Shown: positions 34,882-44,984, counted from the stretch's first letter. The stretch is 64,000 bases of DNA from Sulfitobacter sp. S223 (GCF_025143825.1 NZ_CP083560.1:496001-560000); one strand, 5' to 3'. Translations and numbers: made by a program. Notes: generated from the letters alone by a model not told the origin.

Positions 34882-35106
34882 ATGGAAGGCGAACTCGCAC
34901 ACATCGGCGCAGGTCTGGCAGCAATCGGTTCCGGCGCAGCCGCTATCGGTGTTGGTAACGTTGCAGGTAACTACCTTGCAGGCGCTCTGCGCAACCCATC
35001 CGCAGCTGCTTCGCAGACTGCAACACTCTTCATCGGCATCGCGTTCGCCGAAGCGCTGGGGATCTTCGCGTTCCTCGTAGCACTTCTGCTGATGTTCGCC
35101 GTTTAA
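34882..35106 (+). CDS. atpE: F0F1 ATP synthase subunit c
   Basis: A 74-residue helical hairpin of the rotor ring. Helix 1 has the Gly/Ala packing motif [14 protein letters not shown]. The polar loop is GALRNPSA. Helix 2 carries the proton-binding Glu57 in [14 protein letters not shown]. The ribosome site AAGGAG is strong, and a stable hairpin follows the gene, fitting the high stoichiometry of subunit c. Confidence 0.97.
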   Translation: MEGELAHIGAGLAAIGSGAAAIGVGNVAGNYLAGALRNPSAAASQTATLFIGIAFAEALGIFAFLVALLLMFAV

Positions 35107-35132
35107 GCGACTGACGGTTATTCCTTACGCAT

Positions 35133-35160
35133 TGGGCGGTGTGGTACACTGCACCGCCCA
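35133..35160 (+). promoter_or_regulatory. Intercistronic hairpin between atpE and the b' gene
   Basis: A 9-bp stem TGGGCGGTG/CACCGCCCA with a 10-base loop lies 26 bases after the atpE stop. There is no T run, so it is more likely an mRNA-stabilising or partial-attenuation element that raises subunit c output than a terminator. Confidence 0.5.
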
Positions 35161-35190
35161 TTGGATTGAATGTTCTGACAGGAGGCCATG

Positions 35191-35754
35191 ATGGCAACCG
35201 AAACCACACATAGCGATGGTCTGGCAGACGCCGTGGGCGTTGCGGAACATTCCGGCGCAGGAAATGCGGGCATGCCGCAGCTGGATTTTTCCACATGGGG
35301 CAACCAGATTTTCTGGCTCGTTCTGGCGCTGATCGCGATCTACCTGATCCTGTCGCGCGTTGCTCTGCCACGTATCGCGGCTGTTCTGGCCGAGCGTCAG
35401 GGTACCATTACAAATGATATCGCTGCTGCCGAGGATCTTAAATCCAAAGCCGCAGATGCAGAAGCTGCCTATGATAAGGCACTTTTGGATGCCCGTGCAG
35501 AAGCACAGCGCATCATTACAGAGGCCAAAGCAGAGATGCAGGCCGATCTCGATAAAGCCATCGCCAAAGCGGACGATCAGATTGCAGCGCAGTCGGCCGT
35601 TTCAGAAAAAGCGATTGCAGAAATTCGTGCCGGTGCTGTGGAGAGCGTGAAAGCGGTCGCCAAAGACACCGTCAAAGAAATCGTTGCAGCCATGGGTGGC
35701 AAGGCCGATGCCAAAACCATCACAGCCGCTGTAACCTCACGGATGAAAGGATAA
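35191..35754 (+). CDS. atpX: F0F1 ATP synthase subunit b' (AtpX)
   Basis: A 187-residue peripheral-stalk subunit. An N-terminal extension of about 27 residues precedes [20 protein letters not shown], the single membrane helix, followed by a long Ala/Glu/Lys coiled coil. The second ATG (35191) is preferred because it is better spaced from AGGAGG than the one at 35188. Paired b and b' genes are typical of photosynthetic bacteria and alphaproteobacteria, where they form a heterodimeric stalk. Confidence 0.92.
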   Translation: MATETTHSDGLADAVGVAEHSGAGNAGMPQLDFSTWGNQIFWLVLALIAIYLILSRVALPRIAAVLAERQGTITNDIAAAEDLKSKAADAEAAYDKALLDARAEAQRIITEAKAEMQADLDKAIAKADDQIAAQSAVSEKAIAEIRAGAVESVKAVAKDTVKEIVAAMGGKADAKTITAAVTSRMKG

Positions 35755-35758
35755 CGTC

Positions 35759-36319
35759 ATGCGTTTCACACTGACATCCGTATTGGCCCTGTTGGGCGCA
35801 TCCCCTGCGTTCGCGGCATCGGGTCCGTTCTTTTCGCTGGGTAACACAGACTTTGTTGTTCTGTTGGCTTTCCTGCTTTTCATTGCGGTGCTGTTCTATT
35901 TCAAAGTTCCGTCCCTGATAGGTGGCATGCTGGATAAGCGCGCCGAAGGTATCCAAACCGAGCTTGAAGAAGCCCGCAAGCTGCGCGAAGACGCGCAGAG
36001 CCTTCTGGCCTCTTATGAGCGCAAGCAAAAAGAAGTGCAGGAGCAAGCTGACCGTATTGTTGCCGCAGCCAAGCAGGAAGCTGCAACGGCGGGCGAACAA
36101 GCGCGTGCAGATCTTGCCGTTTCAGTCGAGCGCCGTTTGGCTGCCGCAGAAGAGCAGATCGGTTCTGCAGAAGCTGCTGCGATCAAAGAAGTCCGCGATC
36201 AAGCCATTCAGATCGCAATTGCCGCGTCTCGTGACATCATCGGCAAGCAGATGACCGCGACAGACGGCAACAAGCTAATCGATGACGGCATTGCACAGGT
36301 TGACGCGAAGCTTCACTAA
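35759..36319 (+). CDS. atpF: F0F1 ATP synthase subunit b
   Basis: A 186-residue stalk subunit. Residues 1-20 look like a signal or short first helix, then NTDFVVLLAFLLFIAVLFYF forms the membrane helix and a charged coiled coil follows (KLREDAQSLLASYERKQKEV). It ends the F0 operon with a strong terminator 20 bases after the stop. Confidence 0.93.
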   Translation: MRFTLTSVLALLGASPAFAASGPFFSLGNTDFVVLLAFLLFIAVLFYFKVPSLIGGMLDKRAEGIQTELEEARKLREDAQSLLASYERKQKEVQEQADRIVAAAKQEAATAGEQARADLAVSVERRLAAAEEQIGSAEAAAIKEVRDQAIQIAIAASRDIIGKQMTATDGNKLIDDGIAQVDAKLH

Positions 36320-36339
36320 GATGCTTTAGTTATAGTTCG

Positions 36340-36368
36340 AAAGCCCTGCCATTTTGGCGGGGCTTTTT
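36340..36368 (+). terminator. Terminator of the F0 operon
   Basis: An 11-bp stem AAAGCCCTGCC/GGCGGGGCTTT with a 5-base loop and following T run. Confidence 0.88.
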
Positions 36369-36458
36369 CGTTTGTGCGTATCTAAATAGCCAATGAATCA
36401 ATTGCCATTTTCTGGCGCTTATATCGGCGCCCGTTCAGGCACTGATCAGAGGCGACGT

Positions 36459-37226
36459 TTAACTGTCCATTTCCTGATCCAGTCGTTGTCGCGCCACATC
36501 CTCATGCCGCGCGGCGCGTTGCTGATCCATCAGCGCACGTTCGACATAGGTAAGGTGCGCTTCGACTGCTTCGCGGGCGCCAACGGCGTCGCGCGCGATC
36601 AGAGCATCGTGAATTGCGCGATGTTGATCCAATAGCACAGCCCGTTTGGTCTGCTGCCGAAACATGATCTGGCGGTTGTAGAATACGCCGCTTCGCAGCA
36701 GTTCGTACATGGACCGCATCATATGCAGCATCACCACATTATGGCTCGCCTCGATGATGCTCATGTGAAACTGGGCATCCAACGCCGCTTCATCCTCGGC
36801 GCTGCGCGTGTCGTGTGCCATCTCCATCTTCCGGAATACCGCGCTTATGACAGCCAGATCAGTGTCAGAACCCAATCGCGCAGCACGCTCAGCTGCGAGG
36901 CCTTCCATGTCACGGCGAAACGCGAGGTAGTCCATCGCAGCCTCGTCATGGCGCGAAAAAAGGGCGGCGAGGGCAGGGGAGAAAGCAGAACCCAAAACAT
37001 CCGCGACAAAAACACCTGCGCCCGGCTTTGCGCTCAGCAATCCTGCATGCTGCAATTGCGCTATCGCATCGCGCAGAGAAGGACGGGATACACCCAGCCT
37101 TTCGGCCAATTCCCGTTCCGGTGGCAAACGCTTCCCCGGCTGAAGAATGCCACGCAAGATGAGCTCCTCAACCTGCCTTACAACGGCTGAAGAAAGCTTT
37201 TCCGGGCTGACGGGGCGAAATGGCAT
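36459..37226 (-). CDS. GntR/FadR-family regulator (FCD type)
   Basis: A 255-residue regulator. The winged HTH at residues 8-75 includes ILRGILQPGKRLPPERELAE and LGVSRPSLRDAIAQLQHAGL. The FCD ligand domain covers about 95-235 and has the metal-binding Asp and His of the family (DAQFHMSIIEASHN, HRAIHDAL). It resembles PdhR/LldR-type regulators of organic acid metabolism. Its operator-like palindrome lies 15 bases before the start codon, so autorepression is likely. Target genes are not adjacent. Confidence 0.88.
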   Translation of the reverse strand: MPFRPVSPEKLSSAVVRQVEELILRGILQPGKRLPPERELAERLGVSRPSLRDAIAQLQHAGLLSAKPGAGVFVADVLGSAFSPALAALFSRHDEAAMDYLAFRRDMEGLAAERAARLGSDTDLAVISAVFRKMEMAHDTRSAEDEAALDAQFHMSIIEASHNVVMLHMMRSMYELLRSGVFYNRQIMFRQQTKRAVLLDQHRAIHDALIARDAVGAREAVEAHLTYVERALMDQQRAARHEDVARQRLDQEMDS

Positions 37227-37241
37227 GGCACATCCTTTAAT

Positions 37242-37260
37242 TGGTCAAATTATATGACCA
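37242..37260. promoter_or_regulatory. Operator-like palindrome before the GntR gene
   Basis: TGGTCA-N7-TGACCA is a perfect dyad with an AT-only 7-base centre. TGGT...ACCA half-sites are typical of FadR/PdhR-subfamily operators. Its position just upstream of the regulator start supports autoregulation. Confidence 0.65.
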
Positions 37261-37363
37261 GACGATAGGGTGGACAAGCGCCCAACCGAAATATTGGATT
37301 TGCATCAGCGTCGCTAAGTGGATGTTCATCATTTGTTAAGGATGACAGCCGCACCATCAACAG

Positions 37364-37777
37364 ATGAGAATCCTATCACTAGTTCTTCTGCTTCTTCCGT
37401 TGCTGTCCGCCTGCAATACGGCTGGCCCGCATTTTCGTGGTCTGCCAGCGACCACTGTTACGGTTGATGGTTCCACCTTCGATGTGCGGGTGCGTGATGA
37501 GTTGGCAGAAGCGATCCGAACGAATTCAGAATACGCGCCGCGCTTTGGCCCGATCCGGGATCGCGCAGGGCGAGCGATGGCAATGGTAAGCGGGTGTGAA
37601 GTGAAAGAAGTTCGTGGGGATCAGGCGCAGGCCACAGGCATCCTGAAATGTGGTAAGGGACCACGCAAGCCGGTTCGGCCAACGCCCGTCGATGTCGATT
37701 GTGTGCCGCTCCGAGGAACCGAAGTAAAGCAACTTGGCGGTACATCAGTCTTGATCGAGTGTGAGACAAGCCTTTAA
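37364..37777 (+). CDS. Putative lipoprotein of unknown function
   Basis: A 137-residue protein with a lipoprotein signal: MRILSLVLLLLPLLSAC, lipobox LSAC with Cys17. The mature part begins NTAGPHFRGLPATTVTVDG and has four further cysteines (SGCEV, LKCGK, VDCVP, IECET) that could form two disulfides in the periplasm. I do not recognise the family. It lies alone between the GntR gene and smc. Confidence 0.72.
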   Translation: MRILSLVLLLLPLLSACNTAGPHFRGLPATTVTVDGSTFDVRVRDELAEAIRTNSEYAPRFGPIRDRAGRAMAMVSGCEVKEVRGDQAQATGILKCGKGPRKPVRPTPVDVDCVPLRGTEVKQLGGTSVLIECETSL

Positions 37778-37894
37778 CGCAATATCTTGTGGATAACTGG
37801 CTCATTGAAGCTGTGGGTTGTGGTGAGTGGTTGACAGCCGCCCGTCAAAGCAGTCACGCTGTTGCACGGTCCGGAATCATCACTCAGGCGGCGT

Positions 37895-40800
37895 ATGCGC
37901 TTTTCGAAACTCAGGCTGACAGGCTTCAAAAGCTTTGTTGACCCCACCGATCTGATCATCGCAGATGGTCTGACGGGTGTTGTGGGTCCAAACGGCTGTG
38001 GGAAGTCCAACCTGCTGGAAGCCCTGCGTTGGGTGATGGGAGAGAACCGGCCAACCGCAATGCGTGGCGGCGGCATGGAGGACGTCATTTTTGCTGGCGC
38101 TGCGACACGTCCAGCACGAAACTTTGCCGAAGTATCATTGCAGATCGACAACACGGAACGGCTGGCACCACCCGGATTTAACGACACTGACACGTTAGAA
38201 ATCGTGCGGCGCATCACCCGTGATGTGGGCAGTGCTTATAAGGCCGCGGGTAAGGACGTGCGCGCGCGCGATGTGCAAATGCTATTCGCCGATGCTTCTA
38301 CCGGGTCTCATTCGCCTGCGCTGGTGCGGCAGGGCCAGATTAGTGAGTTGATCAACGCCAAGCCAAAGAACCGGCGCCGCATCCTGGAGGAGGCGGCGGG
38401 AATTTCCGGTCTTTATGCACGCAGGCATGAGGCCGAGCTGAAATTGAACGGCGCGGAAACGAATCTCGCGCGCGTGGATGATGTAGTAGAGCAGTTGGCC
38501 ACCCAGTTGGCGCAACTTGCTCGTCAGGCGCGGCAAGCGGCGCGCTATCGTGAGATTGGCGATCAGTTGCGGCGCACCGAAGGTACGCTTTTGTATCGTC
38601 GTTGGCGCGAAGCAGACGACGCGCGGGCGCGTGCAGAGGATGAACTGCGCGCACGTCTTACAGCCGCTGCGCAGGCCGAAGGTCTGGTGCGCAATACGGC
38701 GAATGCGCGCCAGGAGGCGGAGGATGCCCTGCCAGCGCTGCGCGAGGAAGATGCGATTGCAGCAGCTGTTGTGCAGCGGTTGATTGTTCAGCGTGACACG
38801 CTCAGCGATCAAGAGAGCCGCGCGACCGCATTGATTGAAACGCTACAAGGCCGGATTGCGCAGCTTGCCCGTGATATCGAACGCGAAGGTGGGTTGAACC
38901 GCGATGCAGGCGAAACTATCGAGCGGTTGGAATGGGAAGCCCGCGAGCTCGCCAAAGCAGGCGAAGGGCATGGCGACGCTTTGGAAGCGGCGTCCGAGAT
39001 GGCCCGTGAGGCCGCATCGGTTCTGCAAGCGCGCGAAGGCGATCTTAGCCAGCAGACCGAAGATGTGGCGCGCCTTGCGGCACGGTACGGCTCTGCAGAA
39101 CGCTTGCTGGATGACAGTCGGAAAACCCAACAAAAATCCGAAGCGGAAGCCGTGCGCGCCCGTGAAGCTGTTGCCGCAAGTGAGGCGGCACTTTCCAAGG
39201 CGGCGGCAGATTTTGAGGCTGCGTCGATGCAGGAGGCAGCTGCAGTCGCAGCTGCCGAGGCCGCCGAAGATGCGTTGATCAATGCAGAGGAAACACGCGC
39301 CGCGACGCAGGCGCGTGAAGCGGACGCACGTGCCGAAAGGTCCGAGGCCGAAGGTGAGATGAACGCGCTTAGGGCTGAAACGACCGCACTGGCGAAGCTG
39401 GTCGAGCGTGACACAGCTGAGGGTGGTCAGATTCTTGACCGTTTGCAGGTTGAGCACGGTTTTGAAAAGGCGCTTGGTGCGGCGCTGGCCGATGATTTGC
39501 GGGCGCCGGAAGTGGACGCAGATGGTCCGTCTGGCTGGTCCACATTGCCGTCTTATTCACAGGTCCAAACCTTGCCCAACGGTGTCACGCCTTTGACCAA
39601 CCATGTGTCGTGTCCTGACGTGTTGGGGCGGCGGATGGGGCAAATCGGCCTTGTGGACGCTGATGATGGTCCAAGACTGCAGGCTGATTTGCAGCCTGGT
39701 CAGCGGCTTGTTTCGCTTGAGGGTGATCTTTGGCGTTGGGACGGTTTCCGCGCTTGGGCCGAAGACGCGCCTTCGGCAGCGGCATTGAGGCTGCAACAGC
39801 TAAACCGATTGGAGGTGCTCAAACAATCGCTTGAGCAAGCCAGCCAGCGGGCCGATGGGGCGCGTGCGGCGCACGAAAGCCTGACCTTGCATTTGGCGGC
39901 CCAGACCGAAGCTGACAAAGTCGCCCGCGAGGCGCGGCGGGATGCAGACCGGATGGTAGCAGATGCAGGACGCGCGCTAAGCCGTGTTGAGGCAGACCGC
40001 AACTTGGCTGAAGGTCGCCTTGAAAGTCTTGGCCTTGCTGTTGCGCGTCATGAAGAAGAAGCAATGTCTGCGCGCGCACGTGTGCTTGAAGCAGAGCGTG
40101 CACTGGCAGATCTGGGTGATCTGAATGACGCGCGTGGTGCTGTTGAAGACCTGCGCATGACCGTCGAAGCGGCGCGGATCACGATGATGTCACGACGTTC
40201 AAATCATGACGAATTGCGCCGCGAAGGGGATGCACGCCTGAAACGTGCGCAGGAAGTGACAAAAGAACTGAGCGGATGGCGCCACCGTCTGGAGACTGCC
40301 GAAAAGCGCAGCGCAGAACTGGTCGAGCGCAAGCAAACCTCAGAGGCTGAGTTGAAGGATGCCAGCGCTGCGCCTTTGGAGATTGCCGCAAAACGGGACG
40401 AGTTGAACAATGGTATTGAAGCCGCAGAAGAACGGCGTGCGGAAGCAATGGACAAACTCTCGATAGCCGAGGGTGTCTTGCGTGATACGACGCTGGCCGA
40501 GCGCGAAGCGGAGCGTTCTGCTTCAGAGGCCCGTGAGGCCCGCGCGCGGTCCGAGGCGCGCAGCGACGCCGCCAAAGAAACCGTGGCTGCGGCGGCAGAG
40601 CGCATTGCCGAAGATCAGCAGCTAACCCCTAACCAGCTTCTGACCCAGTTGGACGTAAACCCTGACGAGATGCCTGCAGCCGATGTACTTGAGGCGGACG
40701 TGAACCGGCTAAAACGTCAGCGCGATTCGTTGGGCGCCGTAAACCTTCGCGCCGAGGAAGATGCAAAGGAAGTGCAGGAAGAGCACGACAATCTGGTAGC

Positions 40801-41350
40801 GGAAAAGGCCGATCTGGAAGAAGCGATCAAGACCCTGCGCTCTGGCATTGCCAGCCTCAACAAGGAGGGTCGCGAGCGGCTGTTGACTGCTTTTGAGCAA
40901 GTGAACACCAACTTCTCGTTGCTGTTCACTCATCTGTTCGGCGGTGGTGAAGCCAATCTGGTCATGGTTGAATCTGAAGATCCGCTGGAAGCGGGCCTTG
41001 AAATTATGTGCCAACCTCCGGGCAAGAAACTGAGCACGCTGAGCCTTTTGTCAGGGGGCGAACAGACGTTGACAGCCATGGCGTTGATCTTTGCGGTGTT
41101 CCTAGCCAACCCCGCGCCGATTTGTGTGTTGGACGAGGTGGACGCGCCGCTGGACGATGCCAACGTGACGCGCTTTTGTGATCTGCTGGATGAAATGTGC
41201 CGCCAGACTGATACGCGTTTCCTGATCATCACGCACCATGCGGTGACGATGGCACGGATGGACCGGTTGTTTGGTGTCACAATGGCCGAGCAGGGCGTGA
41301 GCCAGCTTGTCTCGGTTGATCTCAAAAAAGCCGAGACACTGGTCGCCTAA
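37895..41350 (+). CDS. smc: Chromosome segregation protein SMC
   Basis: The condensin ATPase of 1151 residues. The N-terminal head starts MRFSKLRLTGFKSFVDPTDL and has Walker A GPNGCGKSN near residues 32-40. Two long coiled coils flank a hinge at about 520-640, which contains QRLVSLEGDLWRWDGF, a segment I associate with alphaproteobacterial SMC. The C-terminal head has the signature LSLLSGGEQTLTAMALIFAV and Walker B VLDEVDAPLDDANV. Start 37895 fits the family N-terminus and AGGCGG. ScpAB genes are not in the window. Confidence 0.96.
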   Translation: MRFSKLRLTGFKSFVDPTDLIIADGLTGVVGPNGCGKSNLLEALRWVMGENRPTAMRGGGMEDVIFAGAATRPARNFAEVSLQIDNTERLAPPGFNDTDTLEIVRRITRDVGSAYKAAGKDVRARDVQMLFADASTGSHSPALVRQGQISELINAKPKNRRRILEEAAGISGLYARRHEAELKLNGAETNLARVDDVVEQLATQLAQLARQARQAARYREIGDQLRRTEGTLLYRRWREADDARARAEDELRARLTAAAQAEGLVRNTANARQEAEDALPALREEDAIAAAVVQRLIVQRDTLSDQESRATALIETLQGRIAQLARDIEREGGLNRDAGETIERLEWEARELAKAGEGHGDALEAASEMAREAASVLQAREGDLSQQTEDVARLAARYGSAERLLDDSRKTQQKSEAEAVRAREAVAASEAALSKAAADFEAASMQEAAAVAAAEAAEDALINAEETRAATQAREADARAERSEAEGEMNALRAETTALAKLVERDTAEGGQILDRLQVEHGFEKALGAALADDLRAPEVDADGPSGWSTLPSYSQVQTLPNGVTPLTNHVSCPDVLGRRMGQIGLVDADDGPRLQADLQPGQRLVSLEGDLWRWDGFRAWAEDAPSAAALRLQQLNRLEVLKQSLEQASQRADGARAAHESLTLHLAAQTEADKVAREARRDADRMVADAGRALSRVEADRNLAEGRLESLGLAVARHEEEAMSARARVLEAERALADLGDLNDARGAVEDLRMTVEAARITMMSRRSNHDELRREGDARLKRAQEVTKELSGWRHRLETAEKRSAELVERKQTSEAELKDASAAPLEIAAKRDELNNGIEAAEERRAEAMDKLSIAEGVLRDTTLAEREAERSASEAREARARSEARSDAAKETVAAAAERIAEDQQLTPNQLLTQLDVNPDEMPAADVLEADVNRLKRQRDSLGAVNLRAEEDAKEVQEEHDNLVAEKADLEEAIKTLRSGIASLNKEGRERLLTAFEQVNTNFSLLFTHLFGGGEANLVMVESEDPLEAGLEIMCQPPGKKLSTLSLLSGGEQTLTAMALIFAVFLANPAPICVLDEVDAPLDDANVTRFCDLLDEMCRQTDTRFLIITHHAVTMARMDRLFGVTMAEQGVSQLVSVDLKKAETLVA

Positions 41351-41356
41351 GCGCAG

Positions 41357-41755
41357 TCAGCTGCGCGGTTTGGGGTGTTCAACGGGGCCACCGGCCTTTT
41401 CCCATCCAGTGAAACCTTCAGCGATGTGCGCGGCGTCAAATCCCATGTCCTGCAGCGTTGCAACAGAGATTGCCGAACGCCAGCCTGACGCGCAGTGGAA
41501 GACGAACTTTTTGTCTTCGGCAAAGACATCCTTGAAATAGGGACTGTCGGGATCGACCCAGAATTCCAGCATGCCACGCGGACAATGGAAGCTGCCCGGG
41601 ATAAAGCCGGTGCGTTCACGTTCACGCGGATCGCGAAGATCAACGATTTGGACGCCGGGGTCATTCACCAGTGCAACTGCATCTGCTGCGTTGATCTCTT
41701 CGATCCGGTCGCGCGCATTGGCGACCATTTGAGCGGCGGTAATCTTGAGGGGCAT
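41357..41755 (-). CDS. Rhodanese-like sulfurtransferase
   Basis: A single rhodanese domain of 132 residues. The active-site loop is CASGWRS with catalytic Cys88. Conserved DLRDPRERERTGFIPGS is near residues 39-55 and the C-terminal GFTGWEKAGGPVE is typical. Start 41755 gives the domain N-terminus; the open frame extends further but into the transglycosylase gene. Sulfur donor and acceptor unknown. It follows the transglycosylase gene by 13 bases. Confidence 0.9.
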   Translation of the reverse strand: MPLKITAAQMVANARDRIEEINAADAVALVNDPGVQIVDLRDPRERERTGFIPGSFHCPRGMLEFWVDPDSPYFKDVFAEDKKFVFHCASGWRSAISVATLQDMGFDAAHIAEGFTGWEKAGGPVEHPKPRS

Positions 41756-41768
41756 TGGATGTCCTTTC

Positions 41769-42941
41769 CTAGATTCTGGACAGAAGTTCAGGTGTCGGCC
41801 AAGCATCTGCAGGCAGGCCAAGGCGCTTTTGTTCTGCTTGCACTGCCTGACGGGTTTTGGCCCCAAGGATACCGTCAATATCCCCAACGTCATAGCCGCG
41901 TGCCTGAAGTTTGCTTTGCAGCTGCTGCATCTGCGTGCTGCTTAGGCCTTCTTCGGGCGTACCCACATCGTAGATCCCTGCGCCACTGAGGCGCGTGGCG
42001 AAATAGGCCGCAGTGAGCACATACGTAAAGCTTTGGTTCCACTCAAAATAGACGCGAAAATTCGGATAGGCGAGGAACGCTGGTCCGCGCCGTCCTTGCG
42101 GCAGGATCAACGAGGCGGGTAGGCTGGTTTCCAAAGTACCATCACGGGCTGTGATCCCAAGTTCGGCCCATTGCGCGCCTGTCTTCTCGGTTTCTAGGCC
42201 GCTGAGTGACCAATCGAAGCTGTCAGGTACGCTTACTTCGTCGATCCACGCCTCATTTGGTCGCCATCCCAAAGATGAGAGCATCTTGCCACCGGACATC
42301 AGCGCGTCCGGTGCGGATGTTTTGAGGGAAACATGACCGTCGCCATCACCATCAGTACCACTTTCCAGAATATCGCGGGGCAGCATCTGTACCATCCCGA
42401 TCTCTCCAGCCCACGCGCCTGTTGTTGTAACTGGGTCAAAATCACCGCGGGCAAAAAGCTCCATTGCGGCGAAAATCTGAGGGCGGAATAGTTCGGGGCG
42501 GCGGCAATCATGGGCAAGTGTCACCAAAGCGTTGGCGGTGTTGAAGTCACCCTGAATCGCGCCGTAGTCAGTCTCGAAGGCCCAAAACGCGAGCAGGACA
42601 TTGCGATCAACACCGAACTCGGCCTCGATCCGGTCAAAAATCCCGTCATAGCGCTGTGCGTTGCTGCGCCCACGGATGATCCGGTCATTTGAGATAAGGC
42701 GACGGGAAAAATCTACGAAAGGGCGTTGAAACACCCCTTGCGCGCTATCTGCGCGTAACACGGCAGGATCTTTCCGAACGGAGCTCAGGAACCGCGCGGC
42801 GGTGTCGGCATCAATGCTGTGGGCTGGTGCCTCAGCTTTTAGGCCGTCGAGGAAGTTGTTGAATGATCCGCCGCACGGAACGTCTGCTTGGACAGAAAGG
42901 GGAGAAAGGGCCAACAGGGTCGAGAAAAGATATGAACGCAT
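41769..42941 (-). CDS. Lytic murein transglycosylase, MltB family, with peptidoglycan-binding domain
   Basis: Cleaves glycan strands to 1,6-anhydro-muropeptides. It has 390 residues: a signal peptide (about 1-19, SVQA-DV), then an SLT/MltB domain with catalytic Glu in LLAFWAFETDYGAIQGDF near residue 123 and GAWAGEIGMVQMLPRDIL, then a PG_binding_1 domain at about 325-390 (LQSKLQARGYDVGDIDGILG, TRQAVQAEQKRLGLPADAW). A free Cys23 is not in a lipobox, so it is likely soluble periplasmic. Confidence 0.92.
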   Translation of the reverse strand: MRSYLFSTLLALSPLSVQADVPCGGSFNNFLDGLKAEAPAHSIDADTAARFLSSVRKDPAVLRADSAQGVFQRPFVDFSRRLISNDRIIRGRSNAQRYDGIFDRIEAEFGVDRNVLLAFWAFETDYGAIQGDFNTANALVTLAHDCRRPELFRPQIFAAMELFARGDFDPVTTTGAWAGEIGMVQMLPRDILESGTDGDGDGHVSLKTSAPDALMSGGKMLSSLGWRPNEAWIDEVSVPDSFDWSLSGLETEKTGAQWAELGITARDGTLETSLPASLILPQGRRGPAFLAYPNFRVYFEWNQSFTYVLTAAYFATRLSGAGIYDVGTPEEGLSSTQMQQLQSKLQARGYDVGDIDGILGAKTRQAVQAEQKRLGLPADAWPTPELLSRI

Positions 42942-42956
42942 AAAAACCTGTGAAAA

Positions 42957-43868
42957 CTAACCGAAAAGGGCAAAGAGAAGCACCAGTCCTAGCATCATGC
43001 CCCATGTTTGCCAAAGCTTGTGAACGGCGGCGTCAATCGCTTCTGGCCCGATAATGCGGGCGCCTGTGGCTCCGACCCATGGAAAATTCTGCATTCTGCC
43101 ATCATAGGCGCGTGGACCAGCCAGTGCTACATTTATAGCGCGTGCCATTGCGGCCTCGGGCCATCCTGCGTTGGGAGAGCGGTGCTGCCCCGCGTCGCCG
43201 GCTATTTCGCGCCAGCTGCCCAAAACGCCGGCAGGCAGCGCGATCAGGGCACAAGTCAGGCGTGCTGGCAGCCAGTTCAAAACATCATCCATGCGTGCGG
43301 CTGCTTTGCCAAAGTATTCGTAGCGCGGTGTTCGGTAGCCGATCATGCTGTCGGCAGTGTTGACGACCTTATAAACCATCAGCCCCGGAAGCCCCCCAAG
43401 CAGAAACCAGAACGCGGGTGCAATGACGCCATCGGATAGGTTCTCAGCCGCGCTTTCGATGGCAGAGCGTGCAACGGCTGAGCGGTCCATTGCCGCGGTA
43501 TCTCTGCTGACTATCATGGCAACAGCGCGCCGCCCGTCACCAAGTGAGATCCGCAACCCATCGGCAACAGCGCGGACATGCTGCACCAGTGACCGCTGCG
43601 CGAGCAGTATCGCAGTGAGAAGGATTTGGACGACTCCGCCCAACTGGCTTAACCCCCAGCCCAATAGGAATGCGGCCCCCATCAAAAGAACCAAAGTGAG
43701 AGCGCCAGCTGCCAACCCACCGCGCCCAGGGTTGAGGCGTTTGTCCAGTATAGCGACTGCACGGCCCATCAGGACAGCGGGGTGCGGAATACGGTCCCAA
43801 AGCCACTTTGGTTCGCCCATGACTGCATCAAGCAATAGCGCGCATAGCAAAATGGCTGCCGTGTTCAT
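42957..43868 (-). CDS. cobD: Adenosylcobinamide-phosphate synthase (CbiB/CobD)
   Basis: Integral membrane enzyme attaching the aminopropanol arm to cobyric acid. It has 303 residues. Landmarks are [20 protein letters not shown] at the start, [22 protein letters not shown] near 125-145 and [28 protein letters not shown]. Start 43868 overlaps the cobC stop (ATGA). With cobC it supplies and attaches the linker arm of B12; bluB at 28 kb makes the lower ligand. Confidence 0.94.
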   Translation of the reverse strand: MNTAAILLCALLLDAVMGEPKWLWDRIPHPAVLMGRAVAILDKRLNPGRGGLAAGALTLVLLMGAAFLLGWGLSQLGGVVQILLTAILLAQRSLVQHVRAVADGLRISLGDGRRAVAMIVSRDTAAMDRSAVARSAIESAAENLSDGVIAPAFWFLLGGLPGLMVYKVVNTADSMIGYRTPRYEYFGKAAARMDDVLNWLPARLTCALIALPAGVLGSWREIAGDAGQHRSPNAGWPEAAMARAINVALAGPRAYDGRMQNFPWVGATGARIIGPEAIDAAVHKLWQTWGMMLGLVLLFALFG

Positions 43869-44812
43869 GTCAGCGCCGCCGCAAGCCTGTCCCACTGCTC
43901 AGGAGAAGGTAACCCGAGGCGGAGCCAGCGCGTGTTATAAGGAAAGACACGGCTCCAGATGTGACGCCGTGCAAGGCGGTCTTGCCATTTGGCTGCATCG
44001 GGTACCTCGTAGAGGCGAAATAGGGACGTGCCGCCCAAAACCTCTGCACCACTTGAGCGCATCATCGCATCAAGGCGCTCAGAATCATTCTCCAACCGCT
44101 CGCGGGTTTGTTCGGCCCAGTGATGATCGGACAAAGCACGCGCACCTATTTCCAACGCGGGACCTGCCACAGGCCAAGGCCCCAGCATCTCTTGTAATTT
44201 TGCGATTAGGGCTGGATCGCCAATAGCAAAGCCCAAACGCAGACCGGCCAGTCCCCAGAACTTACCAAAGCTCTTCAGCACGATTGTCCCATCCGTTGCA
44301 GCCTGAGCGACGAGCGTGTCTTGAGGGGAGACATCGCAAAAGCTTTCATCAATGATCCGTAAGGGAGCATGAAGTACGTCAGGGCCAAAGAGCCGCCCGT
44401 CAGGATTATTCGGATGAACGATTACCTGTGCATCAGCGTCGTTCAGGTCAGAGGATTCAGCCCAACCGGTCGCGGCGAAAGCTGCTGCGTGTTCGTTGTA
44501 GGTGGGGGTCGCGATGTGGACTTGGCCTGCTTCTCGCAGGCGAGGGATCATTGCGATAGGCGCGGACGCCCCGGGCGTGGCGAGTATCTCTGCCCCGTCG
44601 GGTACGTTCCAAAAGTCACGCGCCGCAGAAATCAGTGCGTTGTGTGCAGCCTTGTCAGGCAGCGCTGTCCATGCGTCCGAAGTGATCTGACCAATCGGAT
44701 AGCAAACAGGATTGATGCCCGTGGATAAATCAATCCAATCTTGGCGCGAACCGCCAAAACGGTCGGCTGCTGCATCAATCCCGCCGCCGTGATCTCTTAC
44801 CGTTTTTGGCAA
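43865..44812 (-). CDS. cobC: Threonine-phosphate decarboxylase (CobC)
   Basis: A PLP enzyme of fold type I making (R)-1-amino-2-propanol O-phosphate for the B12 linker. It has 315 residues. It begins [20 protein letters not shown] and LDLSTGINP-like [14 protein letters not shown]. The PLP region includes [11 protein letters not shown], with Asp in [12 protein letters not shown], and the lysine in [20 protein letters not shown]. It is translationally coupled to cobD. No cobalamin riboswitch was found ahead of it. Confidence 0.92.
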   Translation of the reverse strand: MPKTVRDHGGGIDAAADRFGGSRQDWIDLSTGINPVCYPIGQITSDAWTALPDKAAHNALISAARDFWNVPDGAEILATPGASAPIAMIPRLREAGQVHIATPTYNEHAAAFAATGWAESSDLNDADAQVIVHPNNPDGRLFGPDVLHAPLRIIDESFCDVSPQDTLVAQAATDGTIVLKSFGKFWGLAGLRLGFAIGDPALIAKLQEMLGPWPVAGPALEIGARALSDHHWAEQTRERLENDSERLDAMMRSSGAEVLGGTSLFRLYEVPDAAKWQDRLARRHIWSRVFPYNTRWLRLGLPSPEQWDRLAAALT

Positions 44813-44984
44813 CCTGCCTACCCTCTGTTTGTCTGGACGGCTGGATTATGCCGGTTTCACTAATTCACAAACCGGAGTTTTGCGTGACATTCAATAGTAT
44901 GTTACAAAAATGAATATTTTTGATTATTTTTCCCGAATACGACGATTTTCATACATGCTATCGACGGCCGAGGAGGCCTTTCGA

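Noticed and set aside
44813-44984. Cobalamin riboswitch ahead of cobC
   Set aside because: Searched by eye for the B12 box and conserved core in the 170 bases upstream of cobC and saw neither.
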